From NCBI GenBank assembly GCA_041397525.1, contig JAWKWL010000001.1, positions 372,001 to 436,000 of the forward strand: 64,000 nt of DNA, written 5' to 3'. A model generated the notes under the pieces. The model saw only the letters and a list, made by a program, of their open reading frames with translations, was not told the DNA's origin and made no database searches. Below are positions 36,420 to 45,987 of the stretch, piece after piece; the first letter of the stretch is position 1, and every line of letters starts with the position of its first letter. Both the position numbers and the translations under genes were made by a program. This stretch comes from BOKV01 sp041397525. Its GTDB lineage: Bacteria > Pseudomonadota > Alphaproteobacteria > Rhizobiales > Rhizobiaceae.

Positions 36420-37028
36420 TTACGGCGCGCTTGCTGCCATCGATGGCCGTTTGGAAAATTCCGCGAACCATGCAGCAAGTTTCGGATGGCTGGCGCGCCA
36501 TCCAAGACTTTCAAAGCGGAAGTCGAGATAACCAAGCGCAGACGCAACGGCGATGAGCCCCATGGTTGGCCGGCTCCCCAGCATGCCGGCGAGTGCACCC
36601 TCCAGCTGGTCGAGCGAGGAAGTGACCTTGGCCATCTGCCCCGCCCCCCATTCCGCCCATTGGTATTGCACTGGTCGCAATGCTTCCTCATATCGCGCAA
36701 GCACTGCTGCATCCATGATCGCATCACCGAGCGCCTCCAGCATCATGTCCTGGAATTTCGCCATTCCTTCCTGTGGCGCCAGCTTGGTTCCGGAATGACG
36801 CGCGTCGAGAAAGGCACAAATCACCCGGCTGTCAAACAGCACCGTCCCGTCATCAAGAACAAGTGCGGGAATCTTTCCCGACGGATTGTCCCGCACCAGC
36901 TCCATGTTGCGGCTTACGGCGTTTGTAGCAGCTTCCACTATCTGGAGCTCGCCGGTCTGACCGGTCTCATGGGCTACGATCAGTACCTTGCGGACAAAGG
37001 GCGAAGCAGGTGAATACCAAAGTTTCAT
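36420..37028 (-). CDS. Glutathione S-transferase family protein
   Basis: 202 residues from the ATG at 37028, where the thioredoxin-like domain begins (MKLWYSPASPFVRKVLIVAH); the longer open frame upstream lacks family similarity. The active-site Ser is probably in SPASPFVRK, and the cis-Pro is in GKIPALVLDDG. The C-terminal helical domain is complete. Typical roles are conjugation of glutathione to electrophiles or dehalogenation. It is convergent with the GlxA gene (15 bases apart), and no neighbour gives its substrate. Confidence 0.88.
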   Translation of the reverse strand: MKLWYSPASPFVRKVLIVAHETGQTGELQIVEAATNAVSRNMELVRDNPSGKIPALVLDDGTVLFDSRVICAFLDARHSGTKLAPQEGMAKFQDMMLEALGDAIMDAAVLARYEEALRPVQYQWAEWGAGQMAKVTSSLDQLEGALAGMLGSRPTMGLIAVASALGYLDFRFESLGWRASHPKLAAWFAEFSKRPSMAASAP

Positions 37029-37314
37029 GATGCGGTTTCCATTCAGTTCAGATTTGTCACTATTCAACAGATTTGAACTGACCGCGCAAGCCGCACCAAA
37101 CTGCAAGCTCGCGTTGTCAGGTGAACGAGGTCGCCCCGTCAACGCCCGATCCGGATGTGGGGGTCGGTCCGCAGAGCTTGCAGCTGACCGGGTGGTGTGG
37201 TGTGGGGACCCGGCACATATCGCGATACACATGAAATTGCTATCATCGGCTAACCAGGCCGCTGGTCTTTGATTCAAACTTTCGTCGTCCAGGCGAGCCA
37301 GGGCCGCTTCAGCT

Positions 37315-39627
37315 TCAGTTTCTGAGCGGCTTTCCGGTTGCTAGCATATGCGCGATCCGCGCCCGTGTTTCAGGCGTTTTGGCCAGTGATATGAATGCCG
37401 CGCGCTCCCGGTCATAAAACTCCCAGTCGCTCTCCACCTCAAACGGCTTCGTATCCGTGAAGATCGAGGCAAGTGCGCGCGCAACCGTTTCATCATGCGC
37501 GGTGAAACCTGCACCATGCAGCGCCTGGCGCGCCCCAATCAGCGTTTCCACGACCTCGGCCGGAGCGAGCGGCACCGGCCACCGCCCGCCTTCATCCAGA
37601 TGATGGTTGAGCGAGGCAACACGTTCAAGCGCTGCCGTTACCAGCCGGTCCCTGTTCGCGACGATCATGTCGCGTCCACTGACACCGTCACCAACGCCTG
37701 AATTGAAATAGCCAAGCCTTGCCGAAAGCGAGGGCGAAGTGCCGGTGACGCCGTCAAATATCTGGTCAAACGTCTTGATCGCTGCCTTGCCGGCATCACC
37801 CGTCTGCTTGTACCAGCGGCGATAGGTTTCCTTGACGCCACCGCCCGCCGGAATGACCCCGACTAGCGGCTCCACCAGCCCCATCACGCAATTGGCATGC
37901 ACCATCAGCGACTTGCAATGCAGCAACACTTCCAGCCCGCCCCCCAGCGCCAGCCCCGTTGGCGCACCCACCACCGGTTTTTTCAGTTTTTGCAGCTTGT
38001 GAACAGCCTTCTGGAAACCGAGCAGGAATTGGTCAATGCCGACCCAGTCCTGTGCATCAATCATGGTCAGGAACCGGTTGAGGTTCACGCCTGATGAAAA
38101 ATGCTGCGCATCATTGTGGATGATGACGCCATTGCCCGGATTTTCCGCTGCAAAATCCAGCGCCTCGACTGACTTCTCGTCCAGTGCATTTGCCTTGGAA
38201 TGAAACTCGACAAGACGAACACCCCCCTCCAGCGTAAATACGCTGGCGCTCTCATTCTCGAAATCGGCCTGCAAGGTTCTGCGCAGCATCGAAAAGCGCA
38301 CGGAGCCTTCCGGGAGGGAAACCGCGCAATAATCGCCATCGGCGTGGCGAACCAGCAATTGCCCTGCTTGCACCTTGTAAAATGAGGCATTCGATGCCGC
38401 TTTCAGGAACTGCGGCACCGGCCTCCCCTCGGCTTCGAGCCGGGCGACAAAGGCTCCCGCTCCAATCCGGTCGAGCAGTTCAAATGGCCCCTCGATCCAG
38501 TTGTAACCAAGCTTCATCGCATCATCGATGTCCTGCGGACTGTCGCTTACCTCGCCAATCAGCCCGGCAGAATAAGTCAGCACACGCGCCAGCACATTCC
38601 AGGCGAATTGCCCGGCCTTGCCATCAAGCGCAATCAACGCAGCCGGATCGACAGCCTCGCCAACGGCAACAATTTCCTTTGCCGGTTGCTGGCGTGGGCG
38701 CCATGCTCCGCTCGCGAGGTCTAGCGCCATCGGCTTGCCATCGATGCGCGCGTAAAAACCGCCCTTGCCCTTGTTGCCGTTGAAGCCTTTTTCGATCTGC
38801 GAATTGATCAGCGCATTTTCAGCGCCCACCTCGTGAAACGGATCGCTGTCGGGCAGGATCGAACGCAGCGAGCGCACCACATCCGCCATCAGGTCGAGAC
38901 CGATCAGGTCATAAAGCGCAAAGGCCCCTGTCTTGGGAATGCCAAGCGGACGGCCGAAAATCGCATCCGCGTCCTCGATCGGCAGGCCGAGCGACACCGC
39001 CTCATGGATCGCCGCCTGCATGGCGAAAACGCCAACACGGTTTCCCAGAAATCCGGGCGTATCAGCACAATGCACCAGCCCCTTGCCGAGCAGCCTGTCG
39101 CAATAATCGCCCACCCGGGCGATCACTTCATCCGAGGTTTCCGGACCCTGCACCAGTTCCAGCAGGCGCATGTAGCGCACCGGATTGAAGAAATGCGTGA
39201 TGCAGAAACGCTTGCGCACATCTTCCGGCAGGCCCTCCGTCAGCAGCGCCAGCGGAATCGTCGACGTATTGGAAGAGATAATCGCATCAGCTTTCAGATG
39301 CGGAAGCATCGCCCGATAGAGCGCCTGCTTGACGGGAAGCCGTTCCACCACCGCTTCCACGATCCAGTCTGCGTCTGCGATCATGGCAAGGTCGTCCTCG
39401 ACATTGCCGAGCGAAATCTTGTTGATGTCATGCTCCAACAACAGCAATGGAGGGTTCGAATTGCGTATCCGTTCCAGCCCGCGTTCGGCGGGCGCATTGC
39501 GCGCACCCTCCGGCCCGGCAATGTCGAGTAGCACGACTTTCTGTCCTGCGCTTGCCGCTGCTGCAGCAATGCCCGAGCCCATGGTGCCCGCACCAATGAC
39601 GCATACTTTGCTGATTTCGATTGTCAT
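37315..39627 (-). CDS. 3-hydroxyacyl-CoA dehydrogenase/enoyl-CoA hydratase fusion
   Basis: 770 residues from the ATG at 39627 with an AGGTGG site. The N-terminal 3-hydroxyacyl-CoA dehydrogenase has a Rossmann motif (VIGAGTMGSGIAAAAASAG), SSNTSTIPL and HFFNPVRYM. The C-terminal crotonase domain (about 460-720; VVGAPTGLALGGGLEVLLHC) lies after it. This is the reverse of the FadB order and is common in alphaproteobacteria. It catalyses the hydration and NAD-dependent oxidation steps of beta-oxidation. It lies 33 bases after the serine hydrolase gene and may be the last gene of that operon. Confidence 0.9.
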   Translation of the reverse strand: MTIEISKVCVIGAGTMGSGIAAAAASAGQKVVLLDIAGPEGARNAPAERGLERIRNSNPPLLLLEHDINKISLGNVEDDLAMIADADWIVEAVVERLPVKQALYRAMLPHLKADAIISSNTSTIPLALLTEGLPEDVRKRFCITHFFNPVRYMRLLELVQGPETSDEVIARVGDYCDRLLGKGLVHCADTPGFLGNRVGVFAMQAAIHEAVSLGLPIEDADAIFGRPLGIPKTGAFALYDLIGLDLMADVVRSLRSILPDSDPFHEVGAENALINSQIEKGFNGNKGKGGFYARIDGKPMALDLASGAWRPRQQPAKEIVAVGEAVDPAALIALDGKAGQFAWNVLARVLTYSAGLIGEVSDSPQDIDDAMKLGYNWIEGPFELLDRIGAGAFVARLEAEGRPVPQFLKAASNASFYKVQAGQLLVRHADGDYCAVSLPEGSVRFSMLRRTLQADFENESASVFTLEGGVRLVEFHSKANALDEKSVEALDFAAENPGNGVIIHNDAQHFSSGVNLNRFLTMIDAQDWVGIDQFLLGFQKAVHKLQKLKKPVVGAPTGLALGGGLEVLLHCKSLMVHANCVMGLVEPLVGVIPAGGGVKETYRRWYKQTGDAGKAAIKTFDQIFDGVTGTSPSLSARLGYFNSGVGDGVSGRDMIVANRDRLVTAALERVASLNHHLDEGGRWPVPLAPAEVVETLIGARQALHGAGFTAHDETVARALASIFTDTKPFEVESDWEFYDRERAAFISLAKTPETRARIAHMLATGKPLRN

Positions 39628-39660
39628 GAGTGCCACCTGAATATTTTACGAAACTTCATT

Positions 39661-40665
39661 TCAAAGGGGTTGGTGAGTAGCTATCGCGAATATCCGGTCC
39701 AGTTCCCCGTGCTCGCCGTCAATCGCTGAAAAACTGTGATTTGTGGTGATTTTCCAGCCATTGTCGTAGCTGACAAAAAAGGCACCGAACCTGTGCGCCT
39801 TTCCATCAATGTCAGTATGCCAGCGACCGTCATGCCAGAAATTGTAACCACCCGCCCTGCCTTTCCTGAACATATAGCCCATGCCGTAATTCAAGCCGTT
39901 GCCAAAACTGTATCTTGGCCAATCCACTGGCGATCTGTTGTAAACTTTGTCATTTCCGAAATAGGCATTCAGGAATTTGAGATGATCAAGCGCTGAAATC
40001 CTCCAGCCGCCAAACGCGCCGTGAATCCGCCAATCAGGATTCAGATCAACTTTCTCCACACCAATCGGCCGAAAAACCAGATCTTTGCACGCATCCTCAT
40101 AGGAATTCCCGGTCACTTTCCGGATGATTGCTCCCAGCATGGCGTAGTTCGAATTATTGTAATGAAACTCGCCAATCTTGCTGGAATCGCGTCCTTTTTC
40201 GATTTCCTTGCGGCCTACCCATTCTTGGTATTCCTTGTTACGCCCTATGTATTTGTCAGGGCGCTGGGTTATGTCACGTGTGTAACCGGAAGTATGTAGC
40301 ATCAATTCCGTCACAGTCACATCTGACTCTAGCTCGGGGACAATATCCTTGAGTGCAGAGTCAAAAGAAAAAGCGCCGGTTTCTGCCAGTTTTGCAACAC
40401 AAATACCGGTTATCGCTTTTGACACGCTAGCCACTGGTGCGGGTGTATCGGCATCCCTTCCGATACCAAACTGAGCGATCACGACACCCTTGTGGGAGAT
40501 CGCGATTGCCGCCTCGCTGATGTCATGCTTTCGAACCCAGGTTTTCCAACCATCCACGATGTTTTGGGCACGCTGGACTATTTCATCGTCAGCGCAAGCC
40601 GACGAAGCCTGCAAGGTCATTGCTAACAAACCAAACAACACCGCGGCTGCAAGCTTTCTTGTCAT
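39661..40665 (-). CDS. Serine hydrolase, beta-lactamase/penicillin-binding-protein (class C) fold
   Basis: A 334-residue protein with a 25-residue signal peptide ending ACA. The catalytic SxxK motif is SVSKAITG, the Tyr-x-Asn motif lies in HYNNSNYAML, and the third element is probably around WHDGRWHTD. Members include D-aminopeptidases, esterases and beta-lactamases, so the substrate is unknown. It acts in the periplasm. The start overlaps the stop of the alpha/beta hydrolase gene (ATGA), tying the two together. Confidence 0.86.
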   Translation of the reverse strand: MTRKLAAAVLFGLLAMTLQASSACADDEIVQRAQNIVDGWKTWVRKHDISEAAIAISHKGVVIAQFGIGRDADTPAPVASVSKAITGICVAKLAETGAFSFDSALKDIVPELESDVTVTELMLHTSGYTRDITQRPDKYIGRNKEYQEWVGRKEIEKGRDSSKIGEFHYNNSNYAMLGAIIRKVTGNSYEDACKDLVFRPIGVEKVDLNPDWRIHGAFGGWRISALDHLKFLNAYFGNDKVYNRSPVDWPRYSFGNGLNYGMGYMFRKGRAGGYNFWHDGRWHTDIDGKAHRFGAFFVSYDNGWKITTNHSFSAIDGEHGELDRIFAIATHQPL

Positions 40666-41468
40666 GCCTGCTCAACTTTTTGCAAGAACCCTCGCATTGC
40701 CGCATTCACTTCACGCGGTCGCTCGGTCGGGATGCTGTGCCCGCTATTGGCGACAATGACGAGTTCCCTGGCTGGCAGGGTGTCGGCCAGCGCCTTGCCG
40801 GATTTCAGCGGCGTCATCTTGTCCTGGCCGGCAAATATGCAAAGTACCGGGCATTTGACTTGTGCCGCAGCTTCCGCCCCACCGGCATAGGATGCACATG
40901 CCTTGAGATCGGTCGCCAGCGTTCCCCCCGCATTCAACCGCATCATGTCGATGCCGAAATTGATGTGGCTGCTGCCGGGCCAGGTATTGTCGTGCATATG
41001 CGCATCCGCACCATAACCCCAGGAATTCATCGACTGGAAAGCCTTGAATTCCGCTGTTTCTGCCATCGAGATCAGCGCATTGTTGACCGGAATGGCTGCA
41101 GCGGTTGCAACAAGTACCAGTGCCCTCACCCGCTCGGGATGGGTCCGCGCCATTTCAAGCGCAATGAGCCCGCCCATCGAATGGCCACAAACGACTGCCT
41201 TGTCACAGCCGACACTGTCCATGGCGGCAAGCACCCATTGCGTCATTGATGCCACATCGCTGAGAGCGGCACCCCCGGTCAGATTGTGGCCCGGCATGTC
41301 GGGTGCCAGCACATTCCAGCCGTCATAGGCAAGCGCCCTTGTCTGCAACACCCAGGAAAGATGGCTGGAGCCTGCACCATGGACGAATAAGATCCAGGGC
41401 TTGCCCTGCTCATGCGCCCGCCCACCGGTGGAAGCATAGGTTCGTGTTCCATTGACGTCGAAATACAT
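40662..41468 (-). CDS. Alpha/beta-fold hydrolase
   Basis: A 268-residue protein. The oxyanion region is FVHGAGSSHLSW, the nucleophile elbow GHSMGG (Ser about 96), an acid around CIFAGQDKMTP, and the catalytic His in NSGHSIPTE. It is cytoplasmic, as there is no signal peptide. Its start codon overlaps the MetY stop (TAATG) and its stop overlaps the next start, so metY, this hydrolase and the serine hydrolase form one operon. The substrate is unknown. Confidence 0.88.
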   Translation of the reverse strand: MYFDVNGTRTYASTGGRAHEQGKPWILFVHGAGSSHLSWVLQTRALAYDGWNVLAPDMPGHNLTGGAALSDVASMTQWVLAAMDSVGCDKAVVCGHSMGGLIALEMARTHPERVRALVLVATAAAIPVNNALISMAETAEFKAFQSMNSWGYGADAHMHDNTWPGSSHINFGIDMMRLNAGGTLATDLKACASYAGGAEAAAQVKCPVLCIFAGQDKMTPLKSGKALADTLPARELVIVANSGHSIPTERPREVNAAMRGFLQKVEQA

Positions 41469-42784
41469 TACACCGCCCCCGCAGCCCGCGCGGCAATCTT
41501 CAGCGCACGATCAAAATCAGCCTTCAGGTCCTCGATATTTTCAAGCCCGACCGAAAGCCGGATCATGTCGTCCGACAATCCCCCCGTCTTCATGTCTTCG
41601 GCCGAGATATGCGAATGCGTGGTCGATGCCGGATGGATGACCAGCGTCTTGGCGTCGCCTACATTGGCAAGATGCGAAGCGACCTGCACATTCTCGATGA
41701 AGGCAGCACCAGCCTTGCGCCCACCCTTCACACCAAACGCAATCACCGAGCCTGCCCCTTTCGGCAGCAGCCGTTTTGCGACATCGTGATCGGGATGGTC
41801 CGGCAATGACGGATGGCGCACCCAGCTCACCGCCTCATGGCCTTGCAGGAAGGCGAGCAGATCCACCGTGTTGCGCATGTGGCGCTCCATGCGCAGCGGC
41901 AGCGTTTCGATGCCCTGCAGCAGCAGGAAGGCGCTGAGCGGCGCCAGCGACGGGCCGAAATTGTACATGGCTTCGGCGCGGATACGCTGCGTCAGCGCAA
42001 TCGGGCCGAACTCTTCCCAGAACACGATGCCGTCAAGCGCATAATGCGCCGATGTGAGTGTCGGCCAGCGATTTTTGCCGCCAGCGTCCAACCGGCCCCA
42101 GTCGAAATTGCCACCATCGACAATGGCACCGCCAATGGTCGTGCCATGGCCGCCCATCCATTTCGTGACGGAGTGAATGACGACATTGACACCATGTTCC
42201 AGCGGCTTGAACAGGAATGGCGTGCAGAAGGTCGCGTCCATGACGACGGGAATGCCCGCCTCCTGCGCGATCTTCACGATAGCCTCGACGTCCAGCACAT
42301 CAAGGCCGGGATTGCCGATCATTTCACAGAACAGGAATTTGGTGTTCGGCCGGATCGCGGCCTTGATGCCAGCATGGTCACGCCCATGCACGAAACTCGT
42401 CTCAACGCCAAAACGCGGCAGCGTGTTCTTCAGCAGGTTGATGTTTGCGCCATAAAGCTGTGCGGTCGAAACGATATGGTCTCCGGCGCTTGCAAGCATG
42501 GTCGCCACGCAATGAAGTGCTGCCATACCCGATGCGGTGGCAACGCAGGCAGCTCCGCCCTCCATCGCCGCAATGCGCTGCTCAAGAACGGCGACCGTCG
42601 GGTTGGAAATCCGCGAATAGAGATGCCCGCCCTCTTCCATGTTGTAGAGTGCCGCGGCATGGCGTGCGTCACGGAACACGTAGGAAGTGGTCTGGTGGAT
42701 GGGAACGGCGCGTGAGCCGTGTTCAGCGTCGGGAACATGCCCGGCATGGAGAGCAAGCGTCTCCAGATCATGAAACAATGCCAT
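41468..42784 (-). CDS. metY: O-acetylhomoserine sulfhydrylase/aminocarboxypropyltransferase, MetY-type
   Basis: 438 residues from the ATG at 42784. It is a PLP enzyme of the Cys/Met metabolism family: SRISNPTVAVLEQRIAAMEGG, the PLP-binding Lys in IHSVTKWMGGHGTT, and ETLPLRMERH. The MetY subgroup is indicated by AVPIHQTTSYVF and the length near 430. It makes homocysteine from O-acetylhomoserine and sulfide. The upstream secreted-protein gene overlaps it by 17 bases. The MesD-like methionine synthase at 52510 could use its product. Confidence 0.9.
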   Translation of the reverse strand: MALFHDLETLALHAGHVPDAEHGSRAVPIHQTTSYVFRDARHAAALYNMEEGGHLYSRISNPTVAVLEQRIAAMEGGAACVATASGMAALHCVATMLASAGDHIVSTAQLYGANINLLKNTLPRFGVETSFVHGRDHAGIKAAIRPNTKFLFCEMIGNPGLDVLDVEAIVKIAQEAGIPVVMDATFCTPFLFKPLEHGVNVVIHSVTKWMGGHGTTIGGAIVDGGNFDWGRLDAGGKNRWPTLTSAHYALDGIVFWEEFGPIALTQRIRAEAMYNFGPSLAPLSAFLLLQGIETLPLRMERHMRNTVDLLAFLQGHEAVSWVRHPSLPDHPDHDVAKRLLPKGAGSVIAFGVKGGRKAGAAFIENVQVASHLANVGDAKTLVIHPASTTHSHISAEDMKTGGLSDDMIRLSVGLENIEDLKADFDRALKIAARAAGAV

Positions 42785-43151
42785 CTTTTTCGCAGTAATT
42801 TCCCTTGATGACGATGACTGGCTGCGTATAGCCGCCATCCGTCCGGTTGAAGGTAAAGGATGGCCATTCGCCATCCAGCGTGCATCCAGTCAGGCCACAT
42901 TGCCCGTTGGAAAAATACAGTCCGTCGCGGATGATCCAGCGCCCGTCAAATTTCTCGCCCGATCGGACAACCGAAACCGACTTGCCTGCGGGATCGTAAT
43001 AGACGCATCCGAAGTCGGGCGACACGATCGAATTTCCAGACAACACCGCGCGCATTTCGGCCTCACCCAACTGTCCTGCCTGTGCGGTGAAACCACAAAG
43101 GATGAACCCGGCAAATACCAAAAGCCTGCGCAAGACTGCCTCCCTCCACAT
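42768..43151 (-). CDS. Small exported protein with paired cysteines
   Basis: 127 residues from the ATG at 43151, where a signal peptide starts (VLRRLLVFAGFILCGFTAQA). The mature part has conserved-looking elements LSGNSIVSPDFGCVYYDP and SNGQCGLTGC and ends NYCEKDG. The pattern resembles small periplasmic proteins of Rhizobiales, in which a short beta-sheet domain is held by disulfides. I do not recognise a function. The gene overlaps metY. Confidence 0.7.
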   Translation of the reverse strand: MWREAVLRRLLVFAGFILCGFTAQAGQLGEAEMRAVLSGNSIVSPDFGCVYYDPAGKSVSVVRSGEKFDGRWIIRDGLYFSNGQCGLTGCTLDGEWPSFTFNRTDGGYTQPVIVIKGNYCEKDGIVS

Positions 43152-43372
43152 CCACGCGGTGCAGGGAAACACAACAGCTTTTGCGCCCCGCTTGCAAGCC
43201 CCCATGTTTTTGGACAAAGCCCAACCACGTGCACAGCGAGGGAAGACACCACCCTGCGCAAGCCGCCATGAAATTGCCCGCGAATTTCCCGCACCCTGAC
43301 GTGATTTGACCGATACCTTGCCCGATTTGATTGCGAACCTGCATCAGGGGCAATCAACAGCGAGGAAAGATC

Positions 43373-43654
43373 ATGCAAAACCGGATCAGACAGGGACAGT
43401 CAAACCGAATGGCGCCTTTGGCCATAGCCGCTTTCTTTGCCGGTGCCATGGCGCTCGTCAATCCTGCCATTGCCGACGAATGCGATGCCACATCCGAACT
43501 GGTGCGTTCTGCTGCGCGCGACCGTGAACTGACACATGATACCATGAAGCGCGTCGAATTCGCGCTCGAACGCGCACTTGACCGCCAGGCCAATGGCGAT
43601 ACCGCCGGTTGTCTGTCGGAACTGTCAACCGTCAGGCAAATCCTGCGAGGCTGA
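43373..43654 (+). CDS. Small exported helical protein
   Basis: 93 residues from the ATG at 43373, which has a GAGGAAAG site. A signal peptide ends around NPAIADE. The mature part is about 60 residues, mostly helical and charged, with two Cys (DECDATSE and AGCLSEL). The product is of unknown function. It is flanked by the divergent small exported protein and the convergent Nudix gene, and is a single transcription unit. Confidence 0.7.
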   Translation: MQNRIRQGQSNRMAPLAIAAFFAGAMALVNPAIADECDATSELVRSAARDRELTHDTMKRVEFALERALDRQANGDTAGCLSELSTVRQILRG

Positions 43655-43667
43655 TCACACGGGCTGA

Positions 43668-44393
43668 TCATCCGGCAAATTGGGACATCCATGCCCGAAT
43701 CGGGCCGGGCATGGCGCTGTCGCATTCGCCGGGGCTGAAGACGAGTATGTCGTCGAGTTCACCATCGCCCTCACTGGAGCCGCAAAAGTCGAGCATCCGC
43801 CTGCGCAGGGATTGGGCATCGTCAGCAAACCGGTAATCGCGGATGAGTGCCGCTACACCCCTCTCCTGCCAAAAATGATACCCGGTGGCGGCATTTGCCG
43901 TGGCTAGATCAATCCCTGTCTCTTCCAGTACTTCACGCCGCATATTGCTGCCGAAGTCGGCCATCCCGCCCGCAAAATCCTGGATTTCTAGCGACCCGGA
44001 TGGAAAATATACCCGACCCGCATTGGCAGTGTGGCTGGCCATCCTGCCCATGATGGCCTTGCCATCGGCTGAGATGATTGCAGGCGCGGCATAGAAATAC
44101 AGCGCACCAGTCCCCGGCGCAGCCCCGGCACCCGCTTCAGCTGGTGTCATCAGGAAATGCAGCAGCGTCGCATAATTGACCTCCCGGCACACCGCGCTGA
44201 AGACGCCACCTTCAACGCTCCAGTTTTCAGCCAGCACTGTTCTCCCGTTGTAAAGTGCGGGGTTGGCAGCCTTCAGCCTTTGCCACGTGTCAGCAATGGC
44301 TCCTGCATGGCGCGTCTCATATTCATGCTGGCCCGAGACAAGGACAGCCCTCGCCTCACCAATCATCATCAGTCCGGAAACATCAGTGCTCAT
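43668..44393 (-). CDS. Nudix-type hydrolase
   Basis: 241 residues from the ATG at 44393, which overlaps the stop of the preceding gene (ATGA). The Nudix box is recognisable (GMADFGSNMRREVLEETGID), with the metal-binding RREVLEETG intact. The first conserved Glu and Gly of the box are replaced (Ala and Asp at the expected spacing), so substrate binding may differ from the family. It probably hydrolyses a nucleoside diphosphate-linked compound. It is cotranscribed with the endonuclease/phosphatase-fold gene. Confidence 0.75.
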   Translation of the reverse strand: MSTDVSGLMMIGEARAVLVSGQHEYETRHAGAIADTWQRLKAANPALYNGRTVLAENWSVEGGVFSAVCREVNYATLLHFLMTPAEAGAGAAPGTGALYFYAAPAIISADGKAIMGRMASHTANAGRVYFPSGSLEIQDFAGGMADFGSNMRREVLEETGIDLATANAATGYHFWQERGVAALIRDYRFADDAQSLRRRMLDFCGSSEGDGELDDILVFSPGECDSAMPGPIRAWMSQFAG

Positions 44394-45499
44394 GCCAGGT
44401 GCAAGGTCACTGCGACGGGACAATGGTCGGACGCCTTCGGCCGGTCCCAACCGATGCGCGGATACCGCTCGACTTCCTGTCCGGGTGGAAAGGGTGTGCG
44501 CCATGGCTGGCCATTGCGAATGATGGCAGGCTTTGCCTGCGGATTGCGCTCCGCCAGTGAAGGCGAGGCAAGGATATAGTCAAGTTGGCACAAATGCTGC
44601 TCCTGCGGACCACGCGAATGATACAATGTCCATCGGTCCATTGCCTCCAGCCGGTCAACCAGATTGAGCGAAAATCCGTCCGACACCAGCGGATCGAATC
44701 CCGCTTTCTCCTCCTGCACCAGTTCATAGCGGTAGCCGGTATGGCGATCACCAGCGACGGTAATCTTTTCCCGGTAGTCATTCATGTCGCCGCAGATCAG
44801 CCAGCGCTTGTTGGCTGTCTTGCCCCGGAATTTCTCCTCGACGATCTTGCGCACGGTACGCGCCTCTGCCATGCGGATCGGCATGGTCAGTTCACGCCCC
44901 TCGATCCCGTTCTTGGCTGGTCCCATCGACTTGAAATGCACGACAAACAGTGTCAGCGGCCTGCCGCCAATACGAAGATCGATCTCCAGGCAGTCGCGCC
45001 GGAAAACCCGTTCATGCGGAAATTCACCGATTTCCTTGAGTTCGCGGTTGAACACGCCCGCACTTTCATAGGTGTATTGTGCATGGCTTTGCAGGCCGAT
45101 GAATTCTATTTCATCGCCGTCGGCAGTTTCATCGCGTGTCATGATTGCAACGTCGATGCCGCGCCCGTCATTGCCTTCGATCAGATATTTGCGCATGTAG
45201 CCAGCGCCCGCCATCTTGAACAGATAGCCATATTCGAAGGCCTGAAGTGCCGACAGGTTTTCCACCTCTTGCAGGCAGATGATGTCAGCATTGGTATCGC
45301 TGATCGCCAGGGCCGTCAGTTGCATCTTGTCATCGGCATGGGAAATTACCCGCGCCTGCTCCAGATCGCGAAACTGCTGCTCATCCTTGACATCGACCAT
45401 CTGCAAAGTGCGGTCGCGCCGCAGCTCGTTGCGGTAGCCGGAGAAATCAAAACGCTGCAAAAGGTTCTCAGCGTTGAAAGTGGCAATGCGCAGGGCCAT
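44390..45499 (-). CDS. Endonuclease/exonuclease/phosphatase-family protein
   Basis: 369 residues from the ATG at 45499. The fold's motifs are present: MALRIATFNAENLLQ (Asn), ICLQEVENL (Glu), FVVHFKS (His), ICGDMNDYR (Asp and Asn), LDYILASPSL and the final catalytic SDHCPVAV. The family includes DNases, sphingomyelinases and inositol phosphatases. The lack of a signal peptide suggests a cytoplasmic nuclease or phosphatase; the substrate is unknown. It overlaps the Nudix gene. Confidence 0.87.
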   Translation of the reverse strand: MALRIATFNAENLLQRFDFSGYRNELRRDRTLQMVDVKDEQQFRDLEQARVISHADDKMQLTALAISDTNADIICLQEVENLSALQAFEYGYLFKMAGAGYMRKYLIEGNDGRGIDVAIMTRDETADGDEIEFIGLQSHAQYTYESAGVFNRELKEIGEFPHERVFRRDCLEIDLRIGGRPLTLFVVHFKSMGPAKNGIEGRELTMPIRMAEARTVRKIVEEKFRGKTANKRWLICGDMNDYREKITVAGDRHTGYRYELVQEEKAGFDPLVSDGFSLNLVDRLEAMDRWTLYHSRGPQEQHLCQLDYILASPSLAERNPQAKPAIIRNGQPWRTPFPPGQEVERYPRIGWDRPKASDHCPVAVTLHLA

Positions 45500-45794
45500 G
45501 AACAACTTTCTGAAATTGCTTGCAGGAATCGTTGCCAGCCTAGAGCATGTGCCACCAGCGCTCAACTCATGACGGAGAACGGTAGTGTCTCAGTTTGAAA
45601 ATGGAATTTTCACAGCCCAAATTGATTCGATCTCTGAATCACAGGTTTTAAAGAGTTAATTGCGCTACCCACAGGATACTGCTGGTTTTCCCCACATAAC
45701 AGCCAAACGGGTTTGTTACCCTCGATTAGACTCGACTTCACTATTTTGCATCCTGCATTATTGACCCGCGATTCGGAAATAATCCCGAAAAGCA

Positions 45795-45836
45795 CTAAAG
45801 CCAGCCAACCGGGTGCAACCGATCAACTGGCTTTAG
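45795..45836. repeat. Ten-base perfect inverted repeat
   Basis: CTAAAGCCAG at 45795-45804 pairs with CTGGCTTTAG at 45827-45836 across 22 bases. It is not followed by a T run, so it is not a standard terminator. It could be an operator or an RNA stem. Confidence 0.5.
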
Positions 45837-45866
45837 AAAATGGAGTCCTGCAATCTGCAACTTGGC

Positions 45867-45964
45867 AGTTCGCTTGCAGGTGCCGCCTAGTCAAGACCAA
45901 GCGAACTTCCCTCCCTACGGTGGAAAAGTAGCACGGGCCTGACTCTTGGGGCAATAGCGAACTT
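45867..45964. promoter_or_regulatory. Three AAGCGAACT-like boxes upstream of the HTH gene
   Basis: AAGCGAACT occurs at 45899-45907. Its reverse complement is at 45867-45875, and TAGCGAACT is at 45956-45964. Repeats of this kind just before a small DNA-binding protein gene suggest autoregulation. Confidence 0.4.
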
Positions 45965-45987
45965 GCCGCATGAGAAAGGAAATCGCC

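Larger units (their letters stand above)
45500..45987. other. Long intergenic region upstream of the small HTH gene
   Basis: About 490 bases, visibly more AT-rich than the surroundings. It contains an inverted repeat and repeated AAGCGAACT boxes (listed separately), but no convincing gene. It could hold a regulatory RNA or a long leader; no tRNA fold is seen. Confidence 0.5.

Noticed and set aside
45795..45836. A tRNA or terminator in the inverted repeat
   Set aside because: No cloverleaf arms or T run are present; the repeat alone does not fit either.
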